Assembly (NCBI GenBank): GCA_029778535.1
Contig: JAKOQB010000144.1
Location: 1 to 64,000 of the forward strand
Length of the DNA stretch: 64,000 nt
Origin: Pseudomonadota bacterium
Lineage (GTDB): Bacteria; Pseudomonadota; Gammaproteobacteria; Burkholderiales; Burkholderiaceae_F
Direction: 5' to 3'
This document shows positions 9,164 through 17,747 of the stretch, one piece after another. A program made the translations under genes and the position numbers. The number at the start of each line of letters is the position of its first letter. The stretch's first letter is position 1. The notes beneath the pieces were generated by a model. It saw nothing but the letters and a program-made list of their open reading frames with translations. It was not told where the DNA came from and did no database searches.

Positions 9164-9600
9164 ATGGACAAGATCAGTCCCCTTTACACGACGAGCGCGA
9201 CCGCGACCGGCGGCCGCAACGGCCACACCGCCTCCGACGACGGCATCGTCAAGGCAGATCTGTCGCTGCCGAAGGAGATGGGCGGCTCCGGCCTGCCCGG
9301 CCGCGCCACCCCCAGCACCTGTTCGCCGCCGGCTACGCGGCCTGCTACGGCGGCGCGCTCGACTTCGTCGCCAAGCAGAAGAAGAAGGACGCCGGCAAGG
9401 CGAAGATCACCTGCGCGGTGTCGATCGGCCCGCGCGAAGGCGGTGGCTTCGGGCTGGCGGTGAAGATGCGCGTCGAGGACAGGAGCCTGCCGCAGAGCGA
9501 ACTGGCGGCGTTCGCGAAGGAAGCGCACGAGCAGATCTGCCCGTACTCGCACGCCACGCGTGGCAACGTCGACGTTCGGTTCGAGATCGTCGGCGCGTGA
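9164..9600 (+). pseudogene. ohr: Ohr/OsmC-family organic hydroperoxide resistance protein, frameshifted
   Basis: Frame 9164: MDKISPLYTTSATATGGRNGHTASDDG...PKEMGGSGLPG; continues in another frame as LFAAGYAACYGGALDFVAKQKKKDAGKAKITCAVSIGPREGGGFGLAVKM...CPYSHATRGNVDV. Confidence 0.85.
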
Positions 9601-9606
9601 GCCCGT

Positions 9607-11496
9607 TCACGCCGATTGCGGCGTAAACGCATCCGACAGGCACGACGACTCGTCGAGCCCGTGCGCCAGCAGCGCGGGTCGCGCGTGGTCGACCATCTGC
9701 ATCGAGCCGCACGCGTAGACGAGGTGGCCGGCGAGATCGGGAAAATCCGCCAGCAGCGCCTCGTGCACGAGCCCGGTGCGGCCGGTCCATTCGTCCTCGG
9801 GACCGGCGTCGGACAGCACCGGTACGAATTTGAAGTTTGCGTGCTCGCGCGCCCACTGCGCGGGCAGGTCCGCCAGGTACAGATCGCGCCGCTTGCGCAC
9901 GCCCCAGTACAGGTACAAGGGCGCGCGGATGTCGCGCGCGAACGCTTCCTCCAGCAGGCTCTTGACCGGCGCGAAGCCGGTGGCGCCGGCGACGAACACG
10001 ATCGGCCGCTCTCCGTCGCGCAGCACGGTCGCACCCAGCGGACCTTCGAAGCGCATGCGGTCGCCGACGCGCAGCTTGTCGAACACGTACGACGTGAAGC
10101 GGCCGTTCTGGATGCGGCGCACGTGCAGCACGACGAGATCGGTCGCTCCGCTCCGCTCGGTGAACGAATACGCGCGCCGCGCGCCGTCCTCGAGCAGGAT
10201 GTTCACGTACTGGCCGGCTTCGTACGCGATCGTCTTGCCCGGATCGAGCCGTAGCGCGACCAGCATCACGTCGGGCGCCAGGCGCTCCAGCCGCTCGACG
10301 CTGGCGTGATACACGGGCAGCGGCTCCTCGCGCGCGGCGGCACCCTCCTCCAGTTCGATCTCGACGTCGGTCAGCGCGCGCGCGCAGCACAGCAGCACGT
10401 CGCCGCGCGCGCGCTGCTCGGCACTGAGCGCACCCGGCTGGTAGACGCCGGGGTCGACCTCGCCGATCAGCACGTGCGCGCGGCACATGCCGCAGCCACC
10501 GGAGCGGCAGTCGAACGGCAGCGCGACGTTGCCGCGCAGTCCGGCGTCGAGCAGCGTCTCGCCCGAGCGCACCGGCACCGTCCGGTTGCCGGGGTGCACG
10601 GTGAGCTGCCACGCGCGCACCGCTCCGCGCTTGACCGGCGGCAGCCAGGGCGCGAGCGCGAACAGCAGCGTGACCGCGGCCACGCCGATCCACAGCGCAT
10701 CAGCATGGTCGCGCGTGATGAGCGGATAGACCGTCAGGTAGAACCAGTCGAGCTCGATCTTCTGCGGCCAGGTGAGAAAGTCGGCGGCGCCCTGCGACAG
10801 CGCCGGCTTGACGAACGACAGCACGAGCAGCATCGCCGCGAGCCCGATCGCGAGCCCGCGCGGCGGCAGCGTGCGCGCGCGCGGCACGCGCTGCGTGTGC
10901 ACCCACAGCGCCGCAAGCGTGACCAGCGGGATGCCGATGTGCAGGAACTGCAGCAGCGAAAAGAAGCGGTCGTTGATCGCCTCCGGCAGGATGAAGTTGC
11001 GCGCCATGCGGCCGCGGAAGATCGGCAGCGCGTCGAACCACTCCGAGGTCGTCACCACCGTGTACTGCGCCAGCCGGTCCCAGGGCAGCATGTAGCCGTT
11101 GACGCCGGCCACGTACACCAGCCACAGCACGATGATGCCGGTCAGCCACGAGAACGCGCGGAAGCCGCGGTAGCGGTCGAAGAAGAAGTGGCGCGCGAAG
11201 TGCAGCAGCATCGTCAACACCATCGCGTCGGACGCGTAGCGGTGCAGGCTGCGCATCACGCCGCCGGCCCACCACTGCGCGCGGGTGAGCCGCTCGACCG
11301 ACGCGAAGGTGGTGTCCACGCCGGTCTCGTAGAACGCGTAGACGTAGAAGCCGCTGGCGACCACGACCCAGAACATGAAATAGCTGATCGCGCCGAGGTG
11401 GTACAGCGGATTGAGCGCGTCGCCGAACACGCGGTTGAACAGGCGCTCGACCTGCAGAAAGACGCGTTGGCCGGCGGCGTGGAGGGTCTTGATCAC
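9607..11496 (-). CDS. Fusion: diheme cytochrome b (bc/b6f N-terminal type) - 2Fe-2S ferredoxin - FAD/NAD(P) oxidoreductase
   Basis: SLHRYASDAMVLTMLLHFARHFFF + FLHIGIPLVTLAALWVHTQR (heme b His); FDCRSGGCGMCRAHV...LLCCA; RAYSFTE; GATGFAPVKSL. Confidence 0.9.
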   Translation of the reverse strand: MIKTLHAAGQRVFLQVERLFNRVFGDALNPLYHLGAISYFMFWVVVASGFYVYAFYETGVDTTFASVERLTRAQWWAGGVMRSLHRYASDAMVLTMLLHFARHFFFDRYRGFRAFSWLTGIIVLWLVYVAGVNGYMLPWDRLAQYTVVTTSEWFDALPIFRGRMARNFILPEAINDRFFSLLQFLHIGIPLVTLAALWVHTQRVPRARTLPPRGLAIGLAAMLLVLSFVKPALSQGAADFLTWPQKIELDWFYLTVYPLITRDHADALWIGVAAVTLLFALAPWLPPVKRGAVRAWQLTVHPGNRTVPVRSGETLLDAGLRGNVALPFDCRSGGCGMCRAHVLIGEVDPGVYQPGALSAEQRARGDVLLCCARALTDVEIELEEGAAAREEPLPVYHASVERLERLAPDVMLVALRLDPGKTIAYEAGQYVNILLEDGARRAYSFTERSGATDLVVLHVRRIQNGRFTSYVFDKLRVGDRMRFEGPLGATVLRDGERPIVFVAGATGFAPVKSLLEEAFARDIRAPLYLYWGVRKRRDLYLADLPAQWAREHANFKFVPVLSDAGPEDEWTGRTGLVHEALLADFPDLAGHLVYACGSMQMVDHARPALLAHGLDESSCLSDAFTPQSA

Positions 11497-11645
11497 CGAA
11501 ACATGGATTGAGAGCGGACCAGCGCGCGACGCTACGTGCGCCGCAGCGTGCGCGGTTTAACTTGAATCATCGAACCGGCGGTCGGAGGCAATGCCCGCAG
11601 CCGATCTGTGGGCATCGCAGCATCCCTGCCGGACTTCCCGTTTGC

Positions 11646-11659
11646 TTAAGGCGCATCAA
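11646..11659. promoter_or_regulatory. Possible FNR/DNR-like site (weak)
   Basis: TTAAGgcgcATCAA, 8 of 10 to consensus, perfect right half-site; about 90 bp upstream of ATG 11751. Confidence 0.3.
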
Positions 11660-11750
11660 TTTCTTTCGGCGCCGCGCTGCGTAACTTCGCCGGCCACGGA
11701 GCCCCGCGACGGTCGCGGGCGCGATCTCCCGTCCACCACGGAGGCAATAC

Positions 11751-11921
11751 ATGGAAGAGGAAAAGGCGGCCGACAAGGAAGAGCGCGTCCCAGCGTTTCA
11801 GCTGATGCTCGACAACCCGTTCCTGCTGCTGTTTCTCGGTGTCGCGATGCCGACGGTGCTCTACATCGTCTGGGGCGTAATGGAGATCGTCGGCATCCCG
11901 ATCAGCCCGCTGGCCAAGTGA
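11751..11921 (+). CDS. 56-aa single-TM protein, first gene of the heme-copper operon
   Basis: Translated by eye: MEEEKAADKEERVPAFQLMLDNPFLLLFLGVAMPTVLYIVWGVMEIVGIPISPLAK*; SD ggagg upstream; not in the ORF track (below size cutoff). Confidence 0.7.
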   Translation: MEEEKAADKEERVPAFQLMLDNPFLLLFLGVAMPTVLYIVWGVMEIVGIPISPLAK

Positions 11922-11975
11922 CGCATCCGCCCGTGAGCCAGATGCGCAGCATCGCAGCGAACGGTTGCGGATGCG

Positions 11976-12075
11976 TCATCCCCGCGAAAGCGGGGATCCG
12001 GTCCGGCGTCGAACAGTCACTGGATTCCCGCTGGAGCCTGCCCCCGAGTGCCTTAATCGGGGGCGGGAATGACAC
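11976..12075. repeat. Dispersed palindromic repeat (CATTCCCGC/GCGGGAATGAC family)
   Basis: GTCATCCCCGCGAAAGCGGGGATCCGG ... ACTGGATTCCCGC ... GGGCGGGAATGACAC. Confidence 0.75.
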
Positions 12076-12108
12076 CCTTCCCCCAACCTTCTTCCGGAAC
12101 CCACAACG

Positions 12109-12648
12109 ATGAGCGCGATTCAACCGCCTGGACAACGCGTCTGGTGGAAGCAGCCGATCGACAAGGTCGAGATCATCTGGATCGGCATGGCCTTCACCTG
12201 GTGCCTGATCATGTTCTTCATGATGCCGTACTGGCACGTGTACGGTAAGCAGAACCTGTCGTCGGAGACCTACCGCGTCACGCCGGCGCTGTACCAGAAG
12301 GCCGCCGAGGAGATGGTGGCCAAGTTCACGGTGCGCACGGAGACCGACGAGAAGATCCCGGTGGTCAAGCCGCCCGCCGGCTCCGATGTCTACCTGATCG
12401 CGCGCCTGTGGGCGTGGTGGCCGATCCTCGAGCTCGAGCAGGGCAAGACCTATCGCCTGCACCTAACCTCGATGGACTACCAGCACGGCTTCTCGCTGCA
12501 GCCCGAGAACATCAACATCCAGGTGCTGCCGGGCTACGAACACGTGGTCACGATCGCGCCGAACCGCGCCGGCACCTACGCGATCCTGTGCAACGAGTTC
12601 TGCGGCATCGGACACCACAAGATGGTGTCGAAGCTGTACGTGAAATAA
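12109..12648 (+). CDS. Cytochrome c oxidase subunit II-like CuA protein (NorS-like)
   Basis: N-terminal TM; MDYQHGFSLQPENINIQVLPGYEHVVTIAPNRAGTYAILCNEFCGIGHHKM (CuA ligand motif). Confidence 0.85.
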   Translation: MSAIQPPGQRVWWKQPIDKVEIIWIGMAFTWCLIMFFMMPYWHVYGKQNLSSETYRVTPALYQKAAEEMVAKFTVRTETDEKIPVVKPPAGSDVYLIARLWAWWPILELEQGKTYRLHLTSMDYQHGFSLQPENINIQVLPGYEHVVTIAPNRAGTYAILCNEFCGIGHHKMVSKLYVK

Positions 12649-12660
12649 GGGGGAGAGGAA

Positions 12661-14358
12661 ATGGCAAGCAATGCTGCGCAGTTTCGGGTCTGCCCCCGCA
12701 CCGGGCTGCAGTTCCACAAGTCGGCCGAGAACCTGATCAAGGCCAACGCGGTCGCGGCGGTGGTCGCGCTGCTGGTCGGCGGCATCCTGGCGCTGCTGGT
12801 GGTGCTGACGCGCTGGCAGGCGGTGCACCTGATCGACGCCGAGAACTTCTACATGGTCCTGACCGCGCACGGTCTGGACATGCTGGCGTTCTGGATCATC
12901 TTCTTCGAGATCGCGATCCTGTACTTCTGCTCGTCGACGCTGCTGCGCTCGCGGCTGGCGACACCGAGGATCGGCTGGCTGGCGTTCATACTGATGCTGG
13001 TCGGCGCGATCATGAACAACGTCGCCGTGTTCAAGGGCGACTCGACCGTGATGTTCACGTCGTACGTGCCGCTGCCGGGCACGCCGATGTTCTACCTCGG
13101 GCTGATCCTGTTCGCGGTCGGCGCGCTGATCGGCTGCTTCATCTTCCTTGGCACGCTGGTGGTCGCGCGCGCCGAGAAGACCTACGAGGGATCGATCCCG
13201 CTGGTGACCTTCGGTGCGCTGACGGCCTGCATCATCGCGATCTTCACGATCGCCTCCGGCGCGATCATCCTGATCCCGACCTTCCTGTGGTCGGTCGGCT
13301 ACATCCACTACATCGACCCGCTGATGTACCGCACGATCTGGTGGGGCTTCGGCCACAGCTCGCAGCAGATCAACGTCAGCGCGCACGTCGCGGTCTGGTA
13401 CGCGATCGCGGCGATCGTGTTCGGCGCCAAGCCGATGAGCGAGCGCGTGTCGCGCGTCGCTTTCGGCCTGTACATCCTGTTCCTGCAGCTCGCCTCCGCG
13501 CACCACCTGCTGTCCGACCCGGGCCTGGGCACCGAGTGGAAGGTGTTCAACACCTCCTACGCGATGTACCTCGCGGTGCTGGCGTCGATGATCCACGGCC
13601 TGACGGTGCCGGGGGCGATCGAAGTGGCGCAGCGCGAGAAGGGCTTCACCAAGGGCCTGTTCGAATGGATCCGCAAGGCGCCGTGGGGCAACCCGGTGTT
13701 CAGCGGCATGTTCATTTCGCTGCTGGGCTTCGGCTTCCTCGGTGGCATCTCGGGCGTGATGATGGGCACCGAGCAGCTCAACATGCTGATCCACAACACG
13801 ATCTACGTGCCGGGGCACTTCCACGCCACCGTCGTGGTCGGCACCACGCTCGCGTTCATGTCGATCACCTACTTCCTGATCCCGACGCTGTTCAACCGCG
13901 AGATGATCCTGCCGGGCCTGGCGAAGTGGCAGCCGTACCTGTTCGGACTCGGCATGTCGGTGTTCTGCCTGGCGATGATGGGCGCCGGAACGCTCGGCGT
14001 GCCGCGCCGGCACTGGGACATCACGTTCGCGGGCGCGTCGCTGCCGTACGAATTCCCCGGCACCGCGTGGCTGATGATCGCGATCTTCGCCATCTCCGGC
14101 CTGGTCGCGATCGTCGGCGGCATCGCCTACATCGTGATCACCGTGGGGTCGCTGCTGTTCGGCCGCAGGCTCGACGCCGGCGCCTACACGACCCAAGGCA
14201 CGGTGCTGCGGATGCCGTCGATCGCATTGACGGGCCACGGCAGCGCCGGCTTCGCCGCCCCGGGCACGTTCGTGTTCGCGCTCGTCTTCCTCGGCGCGTT
14301 CGTGCTGTACTACTTCGTCAACTGGAAGTATCTGTCGACGGTGTGGGGGCTGAGCTGA
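12661..14358 (+). CDS. Heme-copper oxidoreductase subunit I, non-canonical (NorY/NOR-like, lacks active-site Tyr)
   Basis: LTAHGLDMLAFW; GFGHSSQQINVSAHVAVWY in place of GHPEVY; LASAHHLLSD; YVPGHFHATVVVGTT. Confidence 0.85.
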   Translation: MASNAAQFRVCPRTGLQFHKSAENLIKANAVAAVVALLVGGILALLVVLTRWQAVHLIDAENFYMVLTAHGLDMLAFWIIFFEIAILYFCSSTLLRSRLATPRIGWLAFILMLVGAIMNNVAVFKGDSTVMFTSYVPLPGTPMFYLGLILFAVGALIGCFIFLGTLVVARAEKTYEGSIPLVTFGALTACIIAIFTIASGAIILIPTFLWSVGYIHYIDPLMYRTIWWGFGHSSQQINVSAHVAVWYAIAAIVFGAKPMSERVSRVAFGLYILFLQLASAHHLLSDPGLGTEWKVFNTSYAMYLAVLASMIHGLTVPGAIEVAQREKGFTKGLFEWIRKAPWGNPVFSGMFISLLGFGFLGGISGVMMGTEQLNMLIHNTIYVPGHFHATVVVGTTLAFMSITYFLIPTLFNREMILPGLAKWQPYLFGLGMSVFCLAMMGAGTLGVPRRHWDITFAGASLPYEFPGTAWLMIAIFAISGLVAIVGGIAYIVITVGSLLFGRRLDAGAYTTQGTVLRMPSIALTGHGSAGFAAPGTFVFALVFLGAFVLYYFVNWKYLSTVWGLS

Positions 14359-14363
14359 GAGAA

Positions 14364-14443
14364 GGATCGAGGAGCGAGGATTGAGGATCGAGCGGCACGG
14401 TACCCACTCGATCCGACATCCTGGATCGTAGATCCCAGATCCT
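14364..14443. repeat. Heptanucleotide-period arrays, inverted orientation
   Basis: GGATCGA GGAGCGA GGATTGA GGATCGA (14364-14391) and GATCCGA CATCCTG GATCGTA GATCCCA GATCCT (14410-14443), abutting the cyoE ATG. Confidence 0.75.
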
Positions 14444-15340
14444 ATGAACGGGACCACAGTGGCTCAACCTCGGCCGCTCGCCACGGCGCGTGCGCTGTTC
14501 GGGCTGCTGAAGCTGCGCATCGGGCTGGTGATCGCGGTGACGGCGGTGGCCGGCGCCGCGATCCAGTCGGGGCCGTCGCTCTCCGGCGCCCGGCTCGCGC
14601 TGCTGTTCGTGACCGTGCTGATGTCGGCGGGCGCGGCCGGCGCGTTCAATCAGTACTACGAGACCGACGTCGACGCGCGCATGCAGCGCACGCGTAACCG
14701 GCCGTTCGTGTCGGGCCGCTTCCAGCGCGGGCCGGCCTGGCTCGCCGCGATCGCGGCGCTGGTCGGCATCGCGACCGCCGTAAGCTGGATGTGGCTGAAC
14801 AGCTCAGCAGCGCTTTACACGCTGGCCGGCGCGTTCACCTACGCGATCGTCTACACGGTGTGGCTGAAGCGGCGCACGTGGTGGAACATCGTGATCGGCG
14901 GCGCGGCCGGCAGCTTCGCCGTGCTCGCGGGCGCCGCCGCGGTGCAGCCGGATCTGTCTGCCGAGGCGTGGCTGCTGGCGATCGTTCTGTTCCTGTGGAC
15001 GCCGCCGCACTTCTGGAGCCTCGCGATGGTGTGCCGCGACGACTACGCGGCCGCCGGCGTGCCGATGCTGCCCGTGGTCAAGGGCGACCGCGTGACGGCG
15101 TACGCCATCCTCGGCCATGCGGTCGCGCTGGTGCTGCTGTCGCTGGTGCTGGCGTGGCTGCGGCCGGGGGCCATCTACCTGACCTGCGCCGCGCTCGGCG
15201 GAGCGTGGTTCGTGTACGCGGCGCTGCGGGTCGCGCGCAATCCGACGCGCGCGACCGCGATCCGCTGCTTCCTTGCCTCGCTGGCGCAGCTATCGCTGTT
15301 GTTGCTGGGAGCGATGGCCGATGCCGTGCTGCTGGGCTGA
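14444..15340 (+). CDS. cyoE: Protoheme IX farnesyltransferase (heme O synthase)
   Basis: LFGLLKLRIGLVIAVTAVAG...NQYYETDVDARMQRTRNRPFVSGR...LWTPPHFWSLAM. Confidence 0.95.
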   Translation: MNGTTVAQPRPLATARALFGLLKLRIGLVIAVTAVAGAAIQSGPSLSGARLALLFVTVLMSAGAAGAFNQYYETDVDARMQRTRNRPFVSGRFQRGPAWLAAIAALVGIATAVSWMWLNSSAALYTLAGAFTYAIVYTVWLKRRTWWNIVIGGAAGSFAVLAGAAAVQPDLSAEAWLLAIVLFLWTPPHFWSLAMVCRDDYAAAGVPMLPVVKGDRVTAYAILGHAVALVLLSLVLAWLRPGAIYLTCAALGGAWFVYAALRVARNPTRATAIRCFLASLAQLSLLLLGAMADAVLLG

Positions 15341-16151
15341 AGCGATCCGCAGCGCAGCGCGCGCGCTGGCCCTGATCGCCCTCGCCGCCCTGCCGGCGGC
15401 GCACGCCGAAGATCGCGATGGTGCCGCGCTGCGCGCGAGCCAGGCCGCGATCGGGCGCGATGCCGGGAACTGGACTTTCACCGATCGCCGCGGCCGCAGC
15501 GTTCAGTTCGCCGACTACCGCGGCAGGCCGCTGGTGGTCAGTTTCATCTACACCGGCTGCTTCCAGGTCTGCCCGGCGACCACGCAGTTCCTGAAGCGCG
15601 CGACCCAGGCGGCGCGCGACGCGCTCGGACGCGACAGCTTCCGCGTGGTGTCGATCGGCTTCAACCAGCCCTTCGACACGCCCGAGGCGCTGGCGGCGTT
15701 CGCGCGCCAGCAGGGGGTGGATCTGGACAACTGGGAGTTTCTCGCGCCGCGCGCGGACGACGTCGAGCCGCTGCTGCAGCGCTTCGGCATGTCGGTCACC
15801 GCCACGCCGTCCGGCTTCGATCACCTGATCCAGGCCACGATCGTCGACGGCGGCGGCCGCATCCACGCGCAGGTCTACGGCGACGCGTTCGAGCTGCCGC
15901 TGTTCATCGGTCCGCTGAAGGAGGCGCTCGCGGGCGAGGCCGCGCGCACGCTCACGATCGAGAACGTGTGGCGCAAGGTCAAGCTGTACTGCACCGTGTA
16001 CGACCCGGCCAGCGGCAAGTACAAATTCGACTACTCGCTGTTCGTCGAGATCTTCGCCGGCCTGACCACGCTGGGCGTGCTGGCGTGGTTCATCGGCCGC
16101 GAGTCGCGGCGCTACCTGCGGGCACGACGTACCACCTCCAGTACGTCTTGA
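15321..16151 (+). CDS. SCO1/SenC family protein with C-terminal TM extension
   Basis: RPLVVSFIYTGCFQVCPATTQFLKR (CxxxC), GFDHLIQATIVD; C-terminal TM FVEIFAGLTTLGVLAWFIGR. Confidence 0.9.
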   Translation: MPCCWAEAIRSAARALALIALAALPAAHAEDRDGAALRASQAAIGRDAGNWTFTDRRGRSVQFADYRGRPLVVSFIYTGCFQVCPATTQFLKRATQAARDALGRDSFRVVSIGFNQPFDTPEALAAFARQQGVDLDNWEFLAPRADDVEPLLQRFGMSVTATPSGFDHLIQATIVDGGGRIHAQVYGDAFELPLFIGPLKEALAGEAARTLTIENVWRKVKLYCTVYDPASGKYKFDYSLFVEIFAGLTTLGVLAWFIGRESRRYLRARRTTSSTS

Positions 16152-16211
16152 TGGCGGTCAAGGCGCGCCACCCTGCGCGCAACGCATGATCGCAGCCGGA
16201 CGCACACGACC

Positions 16212-17747
16212 ATGCACGTTCAGCTCGCCTTCGCACCGAACGTGGCGCCGCTTCCGGCGCCGCGGCGCGCCGCGCGCGCGATCGAACGCGTCGAGCATGC
16301 GCTCGACGTGCCGTTCGGAAGCGCGAATCCGCTGCGGCAGCTCGGCGCGCTGGCATTTCTGTCGTTCTGGGTCGCGCTCGGCAGCGGCGCGTACCTGTTC
16401 GTGGTGTTCGACACCTCTGCGCTCGGCGCGCACGCGTCGATCGATGCGCTCAAGGGCGAGCCGCTGCTGGGCGGACTCGTGCGCGGGCTGCACCGCTACA
16501 GCGCCGATGCGTTCGCGGCCGTGACGCTGCTGCACCTGGCGCGCGAGTGGGCGCACGGCCGCTATCACGGCTTCCGCTGGTTCTCGTGGCTGACCGGTGT
16601 GCCGCTCGTGCTCCTGCTGGTTGCCGATGGCATGGTCGGCTACTGGCTGCCGGCCGATACGCGCGCGCAGTTCGTCGCGACCACGATCGGCGAATGGGTC
16701 GGTTGGTTGCCGGGCTTCGGCGACAGGCTGATCCGCAACTTCGTCACCGCCGATGCGATCTCGGATCGGCTCTTTTCTCTGCTGATCTTCCTGCACATCG
16801 GCGTGGGCCTGCTGATCCTGCTCGGCCTGTGGGTGCACCTGCTGCGGCTGGTGCGGCCGCGGGTGAATCCGGTGCGCGCCGGCGGCGTCGCCTTCGCCGT
16901 GCTGCTGGTGGCACTCGCGCTCGTGGCGCCCGCGCTGTCGACCGCGCCGGCCGACTTCGCGCGCGCGCCGGCGAACGTGCCGGTCGACTGGTTCTACCTG
17001 GCGCCGCTCGCGCTCGCGCAGGGCGCATCGCCCGCGCTTTCGTGGCTCGCGGTCGCCGCTGTCGCGCTGCTGCTCGGCGTGCTGCCGTGGACGCGGCGCG
17101 AGACGCGCACGCCGGTCGTGGTCGATCCGTCCAACTGCACCGGCTGCGCGCGCTGCTTCGACGACTGCCCGTACGGTGCGGTCGTGATGACGCCGCGCAG
17201 CGACACGGCGCGGTTCAAATCGATCGCGCGCGTCGATCCGGCGCTGTGCGCGGCGTGCGGCATCTGCGTCGGCGCGTGTCCGCGCTCCGATCCGTTCCGC
17301 CGCGTGCCGACGCTCGCGACCGGCATCGACCTGCCGGCGCGTCCGATCGACGCGCTGCGCCGCCGGCTCGACGCGGCGTTCGTGCACCGGCCCGGCGCCG
17401 CCGTCGTGTTCGGCTGCGATCATGGCGCCGACGTGAACTTGCTCGGCGGCCGCGACGTGATCGCACTGTCGGCGCCGTGCCTTGGCCAGGTGCCGCCGTC
17501 GTTCGCCGACTACGCGTTGCGCAAGGGAGCGCGCGCGGTGCTGTTCGCCGGCTGCGCCGAGGACGCGTGCGCGTTCCGCTTCGGCGCCGCTTTCACGCAC
17601 GCGCGCCTGACTGGCGCGCGTGAACCGCACCTGCATCCGCGCGCGCGCGGTCCGCGCGTGCAGGAAATCGACGCCGCGCGCGGCGACGAGACGCGCGTTC
17701 AGGCAGCCCTCAACCAGCAACGGGAATCGATCGATGCCGTGGCCTAG
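16212..17747 (+). CDS. Fusion: diheme cytochrome b - 2x[4Fe-4S] ferredoxin - MvhD-like hydrogenase delta domain
   Basis: GLHRYSADAFAAVTLLHLAREW; FLHIGVGLLILLGLWVHLLRL; CTGCARCFDDCPYGAVVM; CAACGICVGACPRSDPF; FGCDHGAD...APCLGQVPPSFADYALRKGARAVLFAGCAEDACAFRFG. Confidence 0.88.
   Translation: MHVQLAFAPNVAPLPAPRRAARAIERVEHALDVPFGSANPLRQLGALAFLSFWVALGSGAYLFVVFDTSALGAHASIDALKGEPLLGGLVRGLHRYSADAFAAVTLLHLAREWAHGRYHGFRWFSWLTGVPLVLLLVADGMVGYWLPADTRAQFVATTIGEWVGWLPGFGDRLIRNFVTADAISDRLFSLLIFLHIGVGLLILLGLWVHLLRLVRPRVNPVRAGGVAFAVLLVALALVAPALSTAPADFARAPANVPVDWFYLAPLALAQGASPALSWLAVAAVALLLGVLPWTRRETRTPVVVDPSNCTGCARCFDDCPYGAVVMTPRSDTARFKSIARVDPALCAACGICVGACPRSDPFRRVPTLATGIDLPARPIDALRRRLDAAFVHRPGAAVVFGCDHGADVNLLGGRDVIALSAPCLGQVPPSFADYALRKGARAVLFAGCAEDACAFRFGAAFTHARLTGAREPHLHPRARGPRVQEIDAARGDETRVQAALNQQRESIDAVA

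Noticed and set aside
11561-11575. FNR box TTGAATCATCGAAC
   Set aside because: Right half-site does not match ATCAA; too degenerate.
12463-14457. 664-aa minus-strand ORF opposite the heme-copper subunit
   Set aside because: Antisense shadow; His/Arg/Asp-rich nonsense.
16212-17747. Ordinary cytochrome bc1 subunit (petB) annotation for either cyt b fusion
   Set aside because: No Rieske or cytochrome c1 neighbour; both chains carry extra redox domains, so plain petB would be misleading.
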